This document shows positions 1-12,560 of a stretch of DNA of 64,000 nt, piece after piece. The notes under the pieces are model-generated. The model was given only the letters and a program-made list of their open reading frames with translations. It was not told the origin of the DNA and did not search any database. The stretch comes from Enchytraeus crypticus. Its lineage: Eukaryota > Annelida > Clitellata > Enchytraeida > Enchytraeidae. Position numbers and translations under genes: made by a program. Position 1 is the stretch's first letter, and each line of letters begins with the position of its first letter. Where the stretch lies: positions 641,501 through 705,500 of the forward strand of contig CAJHZI010000505.1 in NCBI GenBank assembly GCA_905160935.1, in the 5' to 3' direction.

Positions 1-1160
1 AGTCTAAAATTTCTCGATTTGAACGTATTTGACAGCAATTCCCTAATATCTATTGAATCACTTGAAGTTTAGTCTTCTTTTCAGATATCTCTCAACCGAA
101 AATTTTCAAAAGAAATACGCCCCAAATGAGACAAGTAGAAAATTGAAAAATTAATGTTGCAAAGCTCGCATCTATAATACATGTATGCAGAATTAATAAA
201 TATGGACAAGTTATCAGCTTGTGGGCAGCAATAGAAAGAATGCTGCTATACTCCTAAACATCGTTCATGACGACATCTAGCACTACGAAAGCAAGACAAT
301 AATACTTAGATTTATGTGATGTTGATTAGCAACAAAGTATTCATCAGTTATGTAAGGTCCATAGAAATAGTTAAGATCTCAAATTTGCAAATTATTATTA
401 AACCAATCTAAAACATTGCCAAAGGACATTCTAATAATTAACTGATTATTTAACACAAAAACAAACTAGATCCTAATTGAAGTCACTAATTAACTCTATC
501 ACTGGTTTAATTATAAACTCAACCACTGCTTTTTCACTAACTACTCTCTCGGTTAGGAGATTATACTGTGGTCGTGTTTCTTTCATTTCGGTTTGAATCC
601 AAACTGTGCATAAAAAGGGTTTCATAAATTAGACAGAGGCCTAAAATAAATCGAAGTAAATATCGAATAATCCTAACCACTGTGAAATTATAGCGCCAAA
701 CAATTATCTTGGCAATGCAGAAGTTCTAAGTGAGGAAAGCGATGAAGAATTAATCTCTTTGGAAGAGCTATCATCTAGGATTCGGATCAGATTTCTCTGG
801 GGCTATGGGCTCGATTCTGAAGAGCTGTTTGCTTAGTAATTATTCTTTCACCGGTCCCGAAGAATTGCTCTATACGAATAATCACACGTCTCAGAGGCTT
901 ATCGACTTCTTATCAACAGCTTCTTCGCTGGCTTCTGCCTTTCGCTCGATTGCTTTATTTCCACGATGATTGCGCAAGACGCTACCGGCAAACCAAATAC
1001 AATCCCGCATTACTTTAATTTAAAGCTAAAAATCTAAGTATTTACTAGGTAGCATGAAAGTGACGGGAGAGAACTGGGTTTGAACCCTGCACCTACTGAT
1101 CCGCTGTTGAACAACTTTCCAAGAAGTCACCGGTTCAGGCAATTTACTGAATGTCATGCT
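1..1160. other. Non-coding AT-rich stretch
   Basis: No open frame with coding character is seen. Positions 230-295 carry a degenerate copy of the dispersed repeat that is clearer at 14985-15045 and 49690-49745 (a segment about a dynamic 'atcgttcatgacgacatc' core). The stretch from about 890 to 1000 is richer in GC than its surroundings and looks unique. The end (1065-1140) resembles the tRNA-like SINE material seen elsewhere, with a box-B-like GGTTTGAACCC at 1077-1087. Confidence 0.5.
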
Positions 1161-1171
1161 TTACTCTGTTT

Positions 1172-1175
<4 letters not shown>

Positions 1176-1243
<68 letters not shown>

Positions 1244-1260
1244 GAGAGAGGAGAGAGAGC
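1176..1260. repeat. (GA)n microsatellite
   Basis: Nearly pure AG dinucleotide tract with a few AAG interruptions. It creates long artificial Arg/Glu open frames on the + strand. It lies about 200 bases upstream of the first LINE copy. Confidence 0.95.
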
Positions 1261-1454
1261 TCGAACCGCGAACACATGACTTTCATTTACACACAAAATG
1301 TATTAAAGAAAATAGTAAGAAATGGTCTAAATGCACCAGGTTCAAAATATAAATTGAGGTGAGCCTACATTGCAGGTTAAAAATTAGCATTGTATCCGTT
1401 CATAACTAACAGACTATTACTATAATTACTATGTCTTATATATACTATTCCCAA

Positions 1455-2785
1455 AAAAGCCAATGCTGTGGAGTGTTCGGATTACGGAACAATCAGCTTA
1501 ATACCGCATGCATCGCAGATCTTATTAAAAATAGTAAATAATCGCATTCAGTCGAAAGCAGAAATGATACTGAGCAAGACACAATTTGGTTTTAGGAAAG
1601 GATGCGGCACAAGAGAAGCAATAGGAGTAATGCGGGTTCTTTGCGAAAGAAGCTTAGAATATGGAAATGATGGTTTTGTATGCTTTGTAGACTTCGAGAA
1701 GGCCTTTGACAGGATTGACTGGATAACGATGATGAATATCTTAAAAAGAATAGGAATTGACTGGAGAGATAGAAGACTAATTTTGAACTGTTACATGAAT
1801 CAAAGAGCAGTAATCAAAAATTCAACAAAGAATACTCAGAAGAAGGTGAAATAGGACGTGGAGTAAGACAAGGTTGTAGCATTTCGCCGCTGCTTAACAT
1901 TTACGCTGAGGCAATGATGGAGGAAGCCATGGAAGACTTGGAAGAAGGAATAAAAGTAGGAGGGAATTTGTTACAAGATGTACGATTTGCAGATGACCAA
2001 GGAATGGTAGCGGGCAGCGAGATTGGATTGCAGAAGATAATGGATAGGAGCCTAGGCTGAAAGATACGGCCCTAAGATATGGCATGAAGATTAATATGAA
2101 AATGACCAAGGTTATGAGAGTGTCCAATAATAAAGGTGAAGTTAATATCACAATAAATGGTACGAAATTGGAACAGGTAAGGAGTTTCAAATATTTGGGT
2201 CATACTATAACCGATGATGCGAAATGTGAGACGGAAACATGCAGTAGGATTGCACAAGCAAAAGCGGCCTTTGGTAGTAGAAAAGAACTATTAAAAAAGT
2301 CTAAAGGAAGACACAAAGATAAAGAGAGTGAAAACTTTGGTTTGGACCACGCTATTGTATGGATGTGAAACATGGACCTTAAGGAAGGAAGATATTAGGA
2401 AACTGGAGGCATTGAAAATGCCTCCAGTTTCCTAATGGAGAAGAATGGATTTGGAGAAGAATGGAGAGGGTTAGCTGGACTCAAAAGGTTACAAATGAGG
2501 AAGTCCTGAAGAGAGTTGGCACAGATAGACAGTTGATAAATATATTAAGAATTAGGAAGAAGAGATGGATAGGACACATTCTAAGGGGGGAAGATCTATT
2601 AAAAGAGTTCATAGAAGCTATAATGGAAGGAAAATGAGGGAGGGGTAGGCCGAGATTAGGTATGTTAGATGATTTAAAGACCCACCCATATGTGGAAATA
2701 AAGATTAAAGCGGAAGACAGAGAAGAGTGGAGGCGTTATGTACCATGGACCTGCCAGTAGGCAGTGTACTAAGAGAGAGAAATAT
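1455..2785 (+). mobile_element. RTE-type LINE, 5'-truncated and frameshifted copy 1
   Basis: Non-LTR retrotransposon remnant covering the reverse transcriptase from the fingers to the C-terminal tail. Visible motifs are QFGFRKGCGTREAIG near 1585-1630, motif A FVDFEKAFDRIDW at about 1684-1722, motif B RQGCSISPLL at about 1865-1895 and catalytic FADDQ at 1985-1999. The C-terminal signature (LDHAIVWM, then RMERVSWTQKVTNEE and IGHILRG) follows the pattern of RTE/BovB C-termini. Small indels, for example in 'SPLL-NIYAE' compared with copy 2, scatter the protein over at least three frames, so the copy is dead. It includes a hairpin at 2394-2436. It ends in the family 3' terminus GGCAGTGTACTAAGAGAGAG at about 2785. 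Assignment to RTE is from family knowledge, not from a search. Confidence 0.9.
2394..2436. repeat. Perfect hairpin inside LINE copy 1
   Basis: Two 19-bp arms (2394-2412 and 2418-2436) flank the 5-base loop TGAAA. The right arm is an inverted copy of the left arm and is absent from LINE copy 3, where the sequence runs straight through. After the hairpin the element resumes in the normal direction. Confidence 0.9.
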
Positions 2786-4185
2786 ATACTATAAACATGT
2801 ATATATATTATTATATATAGGCCTGTATATATATTTATTTATATTAACATTTCTGCATAAAATTAAACTGTATCTAAATGAACATTTAAAATTTTCGGTA
2901 TCGTTACTGTTAATTAAATAAAGAAGACTGAAAATTCTAGACATATTAGAAGTACAGTTTTATAGTAATATTAAAATTGAAATTTGAGCGACTAGCCTAA
3001 TATAAATGCCAGCATAAAACAATACGTACTTCATTTTAAAAAGACTATCAACTTAACGTTGAATAAAAGCATAAGTATGCATTTTAAAATGATAGAGAAA
3101 ATATTGTACGGATTACACTTTAGATGTTTAACTTTGATCATGTCAATAAATGTATGTAATTGAAGAAATTACTTTCGCTTGCATCACTCCTTTAAAGCAA
3201 ATATGATATGGCGTCAGTTCAATCTACATGTATATCAAAGGACAGAAAAAGCTTAATTGAGCAAATTAGCTGGAAAACTGTCATTAATTGTTGCTGAGCT
3301 CTTCGATGGAGAAACAGTATGAGCAGGGTGATAATTATATGCGTACAACTATGCTGATTTATTTCGCATTTTTCTTAATGGCATGCGTTGTCGATTCCAA
3401 TGTCCCTTAGATGAATAATAAAGGTTAACCCTTCTTCGTTATCATTGTTGTTGTTATTATTATTATTATTATTATCAATATTATTATTCTTATTGTAATG
3501 CCCTTTATAATTTCAGTTAGTTCTAGTTATAGTTATAATTATTATATTTGTGATTATTGTTCTCTTTAAACATTATTTGTTTTTAAACGAAACAATTCAT
3601 CCTTCATATAACTTATTAATATCAATATTTAACATAAGATAATCACGTAATACAGAGAAACAATATTTCACTTGCTAAGGAATTTATTTAAATTCTCTAA
3701 AACGAAATTTTCGAATGCGGTGCTCTTATACGTAAGTTAAAAGACTTATTGAAGACCCTATTAAAGACCCTGTTGAAAGCAGAAAAGTGAAGTAGGGATG
3801 TAAAAAATTATTTAAATTATTTAAAGTAATCAGCGTTTTAAATTTTCCTTCCTGACTTCATTATTAAGAACTCAAAGAAGTTTTGATGATTGATTACTGA
3901 TGACACAATCCTATTATTTGTCACGCCAAGTATTTCTATTTCTGTTTATCTCTCCCATTCAGTATCTCTCTCTCTCTCTCTCTTTCTCTCTCTTTCTTCA
4001 TCTATCTCTCGATCAATCGATTTCCACTCAGTAGTCCTATCACAGATATACAGCTTATGACGTCCAACACAAATTCAATAGACTCAGATTGTCACAAATG
4101 TCCCAATCTGTATTTAAATCTTCTCTGACCTCCCTTATTTCATCTATATTTTTTACTGATTGCTTTTGGCTGGAAAAACCACTGT
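2786..4185. other. Non-coding stretch with short simple repeats
   Basis: AT-rich, no coding signal. It contains a (TTA)n tract at about 3453-3478 and a (TC)n tract at 3966-3996. Nothing else recognised. Confidence 0.5.
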
Positions 4186-4430
4186 GTACTATAACAAATA
4201 GGGTACTATAACCCATACATAGAGTACTAAAAGGAATAGAGTACTTTAACACATAGAGTACTTTAACAAATAGAGTACTATTACGCATAGAGTACTATTG
4301 CACATGAAGTAATATAACATATAGAGTACTATAACACATATAGTACTACAACACATAGAGTACTAAAACACATGAGTACTATAACACATAGTGTAATAAG
4401 ACATACTGTATAGTACTATAATATATAGAG
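4186..4430. repeat. 17-bp minisatellite with AGTACT core
   Basis: About 14 head-to-tail imperfect units of roughly 17 bp with the pattern GTACTATAACACATAGA. Unit boundaries are recognisable at every GTACT; later units drift (GTAATATAAC, GTAATAAGAC). Units are adjacent with no unique spacers, so this is a minisatellite. The minus-strand open frame across it is a by-product. Confidence 0.9.
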
Positions 4431-4687
4431 CTCTACTACGCTTGTAGTTCTATAACACGTGTTGTTGAGTATGAAGAAAGATACAAATGTCATCCGTAGT
4501 AAATTGAGCAATAAATCAATCATAGCAGTTTACGATAATTTGACATTCTCAAGAAATCCTGAAACTAGTCTGGCCCGTATCTTAAGTCATTCGGTGTAGC
4601 AGAGGTTTTGTCAATCATTGGCTCAATCATTGTCTAAAACTCTGGAAAAAGGCCGAACCCTGCATCTACTGATATGCAATATATATG

Positions 4688-4832
4688 AATGTATATATAT
4701 ATATATATATCAATCAGTGCATTTTCCTACTGGCAGATCCATTGTAAATTGTATAACGCCTCTTTTCTCTGTCTTCCGTTTTCCTCTTCATGTCCACATA
4801 GGAGTGGATCTTTAAATCATCTAATACATTCA
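4688..4832 (-). mobile_element. RTE LINE 3'-end fragment next to (TA)n
   Basis: Reverse-complement copy of the last ~120 bp of the RTE LINE (4710-4832), with the CACTGC-like terminus, GGCAGATCCAT and AACGCCTC blocks in family order. It is joined at its 3' end directly to the (TA)n run 4688-4711. A second (TA)n-rich run follows at 4840-4915. Confidence 0.85.
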
Positions 4833-5454
4833 TATATACGTGTATATATATATATACATACATATCTTCATGTATATATATAAATATATATATATATAGG
4901 CCTATATATATAGTGGATTAATCGTCAAAATGTTAGTGAAACTTTATGTAAGTTTGACGAGTCAATACGTCCGCATTTCAAATAAATGCTAGATTAGAAA
5001 GACAACTTTCATTCCGGCCTCTCTAGAAAACTCGAACGAGAGATGGTTTTGAAAACGAAGAGGAGAAGCCCGGACCCTGATCATAACATTTAAAATTGCT
5101 ATTTGAATTATTCAAGGAATCAGTAAGGGATGATAAAATAAAGACTAATGAAATTAAAATTTAAATAGGGCCTAGAGATGCTTTAAATAGATACCGTTAC
5201 TGTTTTTCGACAATAATAAGTAATTTTGGGTACAATGTTATCTTAGCCTAATTGGTTCAAAATTATTGTTAATTTTAGTCAAAAGCTTCGTTAACTTTTA
5301 AGGCTTTTTAAATCGGCAGCTAATAGATTTTGATGCTTGTCCTATTAGAAGGGGAAACTTTAGGCGAGTAAACAAGCATCTGAGAGGTTAAGAAATGTAT
5401 TATAAACCGCTTACGTGTAGATAAACAAAATATAGTTCAGTTAGAAATGAAGTA

Positions 5455-6040
5455 ATTCTCAAGGAGGATGGTTTAGAGAGGGCTGTCACAAGTAGACAGT
5501 TGATTAATGAGTTTAAGCATAGGCCGAACTATGGGTTAGGATATGTTTAAGGAGAAGAGATGGGACTGTGGAAGCATGGCAATGAAAAACATTATGGGAT
5601 TGAAACATATAGGGATATCAATCAATCTACCTTGACCATTTTTTGATCACCAGACTGGCTTTCGTTTAGGACCTTACTTCTCCTCAGCACATTTCTTTCG
5701 CAGATTGGTCTGGGTGAATTGATCTGTAGTGATGTGTTCTGTTGGGGACCTCTCTGACATCATCCCTGGATGAGGAAACGGACGTTAAATCTTTATTATT
5801 ATTATTATTATTATTGGTGGAATTAATATCATAACCACATGTCTATTCGAGGCACACTAATAGTTGTTATTGAAGGAAGAATGGAAGGACAGAAGGTTGG
5901 AGGAAGACCGAGATTCGGGATACTGAATGATTTATAACTTTTTCGTACGTTGATTCGAGGCTAAAATGACATAAATAGAGTACTTAAATATGTGGAGAAG
6001 CTATGTGCCATGGATCTGCCAATCAGCAGTGCACTGGGAT
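5455..6040 (+). mobile_element. Degenerate RTE LINE 3' part with nested ATT-tailed repeat
   Basis: Diverged LINE C-terminal sequence at 5455-5520 (TSRQLINEF-like) and again at 5860-6040 (EGRMEGQKVGGRPRFGILNDL, then the terminus CCATGGATCTGCCAATCAGC). The interrupted middle, about 5620-5815, carries a different dispersed repeat that ends GGAAACGGACGTTAAATC followed by (TTA)n. The simplest reading is a later insertion of the ATT-tailed element into the LINE. Confidence 0.7.
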
Positions 6041-6045
6041 AAAGA

Positions 6046-8690
6046 TGTCTACAATAAGAAAGAAAAATAGAGATAAGGAGTATTTGTGTCAAGGACCTGA
6101 CACTAAGAAGATCATTCATAGAAAAAAGTGGACAAATAAGTTTTCGATAGGCACCACAACATTAGATTTTTTGCTCTAACTTCTCTCAAAGTAAATTATT
6201 CAAGTGTTCCTTATTGCATTACGATGCATTATGAGTCGTCAGCATTATCTGGACAGTAAAAGTTATCTATAAACAAGCTGCAAACAATAAATAATAAATT
6301 TAAATTACTGAGTTTAGTAACAAAACCAATGAATAAAGATTAAAAATTAATCGATCAAATTATTTAAGTAATTTATAAACTAATTTATTTTGCTTGCTAA
6401 TAAGATAGTTAAACAAATATGTTGTTGCTAGCAGCAAAGATGAAATGTTTGTTAAAATGCCTTACAGTGAATATTAATTATCATTAATGAGAGATACAGA
6501 GAACAAGTGATACAGTGATACAGTAGACATTTTGCATATCTTTCAATAGTATCAATAGTTATATAATAATTCATCAATCTAAGAAGCAAGAAGCCCAAAT
6601 TTAAACATACAAATCTCAATATTGTACCCCCCCCCCAAAAAAAAAAGAGTAACTTCCGTGAATGCTTGTTTACAAGAGTGCATCCACATGGACTCTAAAT
6701 CGTAGGATGCATTCATCCGTTTCATGGTTCCTGTCGTCATAAATATGCGATCAGAGCTTGAACCGTTTGAGATGTTTCCCGAAGGCTGCAGACCTTGTGA
6801 AAGAGACTTTCTCTCTGGGGGGGGGGGGAACTAAAGAAGAATTATAGCCTAGAAAATTCGTACTGAGAATATATGGGACGGAGAATAAATCATCAGCCAT
6901 ATTTGAAGTCTTAAAGTTTACGATGCTCGCTTGTTATAATCTAATCTTGATCGTTCACCTCGTATAACAAAGCCGCTGATTTTCTTGTGCTTTGGAGGCA
7001 AACATATGGGTGGTTCGTTTTGATTATTATAATTAACAATGAAAACTTACATAAGAGTGTCATGGCTGAAATTTGTCTTCGAGACTGTTTTACAGAAAGA
7101 GTTCAATCATGCTAAAAAATAATAAGCATAAAATATCCCATATGATAATGTAAACATCGTTCATACGGCATTTAACATTATATGCCTGCATTCCCACATT
7201 AGAATTGCAGTATTCCTATCTAAGATGGAAAACTGAATCTAAAGATATCACAGCTTATATAACCTCAACTCAGATCCGTTCAGTATAACAACAATTGATA
7301 CAAATCTTCATTTTCTTTACCAAGAAGTCGTTAGATTCAAAACAGCACAGACGTAAGTTAACCGCTCCCAGGTTTGACGACCTAACTTGCATCACATTTG
7401 GGCAGCTCTACCTAATGGACAGGCGTTTGAATCGCTGCTCTGATCCGTCGCTGATGATGTATTGTACGACATCAGTTATGAACTTATTACTTATTCAACA
7501 AGTAGGAATGGTCGTCGCTCTTACTGTGACTTTTTACTAGGAAAGAATACGAGTGGCTCATTTGTTAAGCGTATCGATCTGGTATCAATGGTTGAGATTT
7601 CAAAACGCATTAACCCCTTACGGGGACAAAGATTTTAGAGGCCGGGTTAAAGGTGTATATTGGCTTCAGCTATTTTATCCTATACAAAATGCAGACGGTG
7701 AGGCCACTATCATAGAATAGGATGGGTTGCTCGCATTGTGAACATTTCACTTAATTCCCCTCTGAGCTCTCAGTTGCTGAAAGCACGCGAAATTGCACTC
7801 AGAAGAATTACTGTCGAAATCAACGAAATCGTCATCAATCACTCTAAAATTGAACTTCAGCGTTGCCCATCAAGTGTCTCAACGAAAGTGCAGCCAAATG
7901 GCCATAAAGAACGTGTGTATTTTCTCGGACTTGAAACTAAATTTACCATACCTGGAATAAAATTTCTTGTCTAACATATTAACATTTTACAAATATATTT
8001 TTGAAAGTTTTTGTTTCTGCATCTAGATAAATAGAACAGAATCTAAGATGAATATCGTGCAAGTTGATCGTTATATAATAAATATCTGACAGTCCTGAAA
8101 CCAAATTTGGCAATAACTAGCAATAAAATTTTTATAATTAATATACATGAATATTCATCTGAATCATATTAATATGAAACAGCTTCTGAAATTATGAGCT
8201 CCTCTGCATGTTTAATCTAACTAGAAATAATGGCCAGCACATAATAACATTATTATTATTTATCATTAATATTGAGTTTCAGACCACTTGAACATCTTTC
8301 ATGTCTCTACATAGACATCCTTCATGTCTTCGTAATTCAGTCAGGAAATATTACGTTCGTGCCTAATTAGGTATCAGAGCATCATCGTTCTCATGCTAAA
8401 TCAAGATCTACCACATCCACTCTCCTGATGATTTCAGCGAACGATGCTTGGCTTTAGAAGTAAAACGTGACGAAAAACTAATTATGGTTTGCAAAAACGT
8501 CTGCTCATAATTCATCTCAGAGTATACGAGAAATAATCGAACTTCAGTTTCCTACCGATAAGCAAAATATGTGACAATTTCATATTATTTATTTCAGAAT
8601 ATCCAGTACGACACGTATTCTGGCTATATATTTTATTCAATTTGTCGCATGTTTCTTCGTATGTTTATTCTACCCCACTAAAGACGATTA
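6046..8690. other. Non-coding stretch
   Basis: AT-rich and mostly unique, with homopolymer runs at 6627-6646 (C then A) and 6818-6829 (G). Open frames at 7295-7540 and 7738-7974 start at non-ATG or weak positions and show no recognised domain. The second has moderately coding-like composition but no convincing splice context. I annotate no gene here. Confidence 0.45.
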
Positions 8691-8699
8691 AGCTGTTAT

Positions 8700-9733
8700 T
8701 CGATCTAACAATTTAAGTGTATCCCTTATTAATAGAACATATGTTACCACATTCTTAGGCTTAACATTAGATGAAAATTTGACTTTTGGTGATCATATTA
8801 AATCATTTATCTTTAAAATTAATAATTTTAATAGTATGTTATATAATCGTAGAGATTTTATTCGTATGAATTGTCGTAGAAATTTATACCTTTCATTGGT
8901 GCAATCAAGGACTCAATATGGAATTGAAGTTTATGCAAATACAACCAAACAGTTGCTTCAACCCTTACATGTTGTATGTAACCGTATTCTAAGAACTTTA
9001 CAGAATAAACATAAATTTCATAACGTTAAACAACTTGATATGAATTATAATGTATTACGAATTTTTCAGTTATTCCAGTTACTGGTAAACTTGTTTTTAA
9101 ATGTATTAATTTTCCCGATCTGACTATGTCAGAATCCATGAGATGTATTTTGATTGACAATCAGATTTCGTTTGTATATAATACCAGGCTCTCCGAGACC
9201 AATAATTTGTGTGCTAGAACAACCTCAGCATTTTTTAAATCTTATGCCTATAAGTATGTGAATTCTTGGAACCAAATACCTCCTGATATCCGCAGTCCGA
9301 AGTCTCTAGCTGAATTCACCAAACGTTACAAATGTATATTGTTTGATGGCTTGTAAATGTCTATATTTTCGTTTTTTTGTGTAAATGTTCAGATAGAATT
9401 GTGACTTAGCTAACTGCTTTCTAATCAGATTAATTTGTAATTTATTTTCCTTTCTTTTAGTTTGTTCATTAATTCTGAGATAAATTTTTATTTCAGTTGA
9501 TTTTGCATTATATAAGTCATTAATAAGTTATAGACGGTGGTCAGCTAGATAAGATGTGTATCATCTTCCCTGACTTTGTTCCGGTGTTTATAGACTGTTT
9601 GACACACTGTGTTTCTGGGAAAATTATAATTTTATTTCATTTAAATGTTTATTTCTATTTGTATTTGTCAGTGTTTTGGTGTTGATGCTGAAATAAACAC
9701 ATATCTCTCTCTCTTTCTCTCTCTCTCTCTCGT
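8700..9733 (+). mobile_element. Second LINE type (CR1/Jockey-like), 3' part, frameshifted
   Basis: Frame 8701-9123 reads NLSVSLINRTYVTTFLGL then TLDENLTFGDHI, the thumb region that follows the RT palm in CR1/Jockey-type LINEs. It continues with YGIEVYANTTKQLL and PLHVVCNRILRTLQ. A frameshift near 9090-9125 moves the rest to 9126-9356, ending with the familiar terminal block AYKYVNSWNQIPPDIRSPKS and a stop at 9356. The 3' region to about 9700 contains AAATAAACA and ends in (TC)n at 9704-9733. The 5' part, including the catalytic motif, is missing. Clade is from pattern recognition only. Confidence 0.85.
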
Positions 9734-10380
9734 AGCAATGATAGAAGAGGTTTTAGTAACTTAAAACTTATGCTCTCAACATATCCCCAACACACTTACA
9801 TATTACAATCACAATTATTCCAATAATTTGTTATTATTAGTTTCAAATTTAACTGCAAGAGGAGTACGAGGCGAGTGCTAACATCTCAATCAAGACTCTG
9901 CCAATATAAAAGTAGTTTTACTATCTAATAGAATTTTGTGCACATTTCACTCTGCCTGATTTGTGATAGTGTTGTAGCATGTGCTTCAGCTGTTCAGTAA
10001 TTTACTCCATGACAATATGTTTCTTGAAGGAGGAATTATTAAGGAAATTTTGGTAATAATAAGCTGTGCGAGAGAATGATTTTATACCAGTTAATTACCG
10101 TTTTTCGGTTAATATCAGTTCGAAGTTAGTGCAGTAAAGTTATGAAGCTAAATTTGAAATCTGTTTCCATATCGATCTTGAAAATCTTGAAAGATCTTGT
10201 AAGAGGCCTAAAATATAGTTTTTCTAAATACTTCAATTTACTTCGCATTCTTCTTTTGATTTCTATTCCTTCTTGCTCTACTTAAACTACCATGAGTTTG
10301 AAATTCTTCATAAAGTTTCGTAATTAATTTACCACAAGACTACTTTATTACAAGTACGATAATTTACTGGTGTTCCACAA
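9734..10380. other. Non-coding stretch
   Basis: AT-rich with no coding frame and no repeat that I can place. Confidence 0.45.
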
Positions 10381-10388
10381 GACTATGT

Positions 10389-10415
10389 TATTATATATAT
10401 ACATATATATATACA

Positions 10416-10465
<50 letters not shown>

Positions 10466-10581
10466 TAGTGCACTGCCTGCTGGCAGGTCCATGATATATA
10501 ACGCCTCTACTCATCTCTATCTTCCGTTTTCTTCTTCATGTCCACATACGAGTGGATCTTTAATAATCTAAAACATTCATT
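10389..10581 (-). mobile_element. RTE LINE 3'-end fragment on a (TA)n tract
   Basis: (TA)n runs from 10389 to 10462. The reverse-complement LINE terminus (TTAGTGCACTGCCTGCTGGC) begins at 10464 and extends to the block 'GAGTGGATCTTTAA' and beyond at about 10581. The 3' end of the LINE thus sits directly against the microsatellite. Confidence 0.85.
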
Positions 10582-12310
10582 TTGATATACCATTATTCTT
10601 AGGGGAGTCTTCATATGACGAGGTTGGCCACCTATGCTTTCCTCAGTTTCGACTAACATTTACTGGTCAGGGGCGTTATTCCCTGAGAAAACAATAATGT
10701 TTACCTGTACTTCATTATAAGTAAGATAATTTACCCATGTTCCACACAACTACTTTATTATAAGTTGAGCTGGTTGGATCGTATGGATAGAGCTGGATTA
10801 ACGTCAGGGTCAGAAGCCTAAAGGGCTTCTCTTCAAGAAGGGAGCTTTAATCTATCTACCTCGCCTCGGATAGCCTCGTTGACGACGCGATAATTCCAAT
10901 CGTGTTTCATGGTTTTCGCTTTAAATATCCTTTTGTTCGGTCAATCACAATACCGGTCAGCCATGACTCTGGCAATAAACATTACTTATTATTGACGCAC
11001 TTGTGGGAGTTTTATGTTCGGGAACCCGTTGTTCTCAGTTATCACGGCATACAGACAGGAGTTTATATTAGTAGACGATAGCTTTCTAAACTAACTCTAC
11101 CAGAAATTCAGGAGACTCACTGTAATAACAAATACAAATGTTTATTGTTAATAAACACCTTTCATCTGCTTGAGATTTTAGTTACTGTATGCATGTATCA
11201 CGTACGTTACACAAGTGGTTGCTGCTTAACGTCAGATAACGTCAGATGACAACTTTGAGAGTTTGTCAAGATATAATTTATAATACCATATGAACATGGA
11301 TATCAATTAATAAAAATTATTAGAATTATTAGAATAATTTAATTAATAAGAATTCACTATCTTTAATAATTATAATATAATTTAATTTAATAGTTAATAT
11401 GCTTACATTTATCATCATCTTCCATTGATTTCCAGTTTAGCTAGAACCGGGATAGTATCACTTTAATTATATTAAATATTCTAATTTAATTTAATAATAC
11501 TAAAATTTAATCATTTAAAAACTTAACATTTCATAATTTTTACTAATTCAATTGTATTCAAGAACTTTGCGAACAAAGCCTTAGTATTAGTGAGTCAAAG
11601 TCTTTATCGCATTGGGGTTTCTACCATTCTTAAGGAGAATGGATGGTCTCTGCTCAACGTATTTGCTGCCTACCTTGTGAAACATTTATCCATACAAAAG
11701 AAAAAATACAAGTCGTCACAATATTGCCCGCTATCCTCAAAATACTTTACTCTTACTCCACTCGTACTTTTACTCGAGTAAAATACTTTACTCGTTAATT
11801 TACTCTTTTATAGTATCACTTATTCTCGAGTTACTTTGATCATATCCAATATTTTATTTTGGTTCTTTTTTCTCATATGTGTTATTTCATTCTCCAGATT
11901 ATTCTGTTCTATGGTTATAGCTTGCTATGTTCTTTGCGTTTGCTATGTTTTGCCTATTGTGTTGTTATGTCGAGAAATATAAAAATAAATAAAATAAAAA
12001 TATCCTGAAGCAGTCACCGGACACGGGTGACCAGAGTATTAGCTATGCTCGATGTAACACTATGCTACTTTATTGCCGCCAGGAATGGGCGTCAACTCCA
12101 GTATTTCCATAAATCGTCGTCATTAATTATTCATCCGCAGAATCCCGAGCCAGCACATTCAGCTCACGGTTATCATTTACATCCTTTCGACTAATGAGAT
12201 GACAAACCACTCCTGCTGCTTTGTCAGATCAGCATAACGCGCTTTGATCCCAGATAGGTTCCGAGATCTGCTGCCCAGAGCAGTCCTCTCTTAGCGTGCT
12301 CTGTGGACTT
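10582..12310. other. Non-coding stretch
   Basis: No gene seen. Positions 10770-10870 resemble a dispersed repeat fragment (AACGTCAGGGTCAGAAG). Positions 11270-11540 are extremely AT-rich. The open frame at 11590-11781 shows no recognised domain. Confidence 0.45.
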
Positions 12311-12314
12311 CCGT

Positions 12315-12466
12315 CTAGAGATAGGAAGAGAGTGAGAGAGAGACAGAGAGAAAAAAAGAAAGAGAGAGAGAAAAAGAGAGAGAGAGAGAAAAAAAAAGAA
12401 AGAAAGAAAGGGATAGAGAGAGGACGAGAGGGAGAGATGAAGAGAGAGAGAGAGAACGAAAGAGAT

Positions 12467-12501
<35 letters not shown>

Positions 12502-12560
12502 AAAGGATAGAGAGTGAGGAAGAGAGGGGGAAAGAGAGAGTGAGTAGGGAAAAAGAATAT
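12315..12560. repeat. Long purine (GA/GAAA)n tract
   Basis: About 245 bp of almost uninterrupted purines on the + strand, built from AGAG, AAAG and GAGGA units. It produces overlapping low-complexity frames on both strands that should not be read as proteins. Confidence 0.95.

Noticed and set aside
7738..7974. 78-codon frame with fairly coding-like composition
   Set aside because: Starts from GTG, has no recognised domain and no supporting splice signals; kept only as a note.
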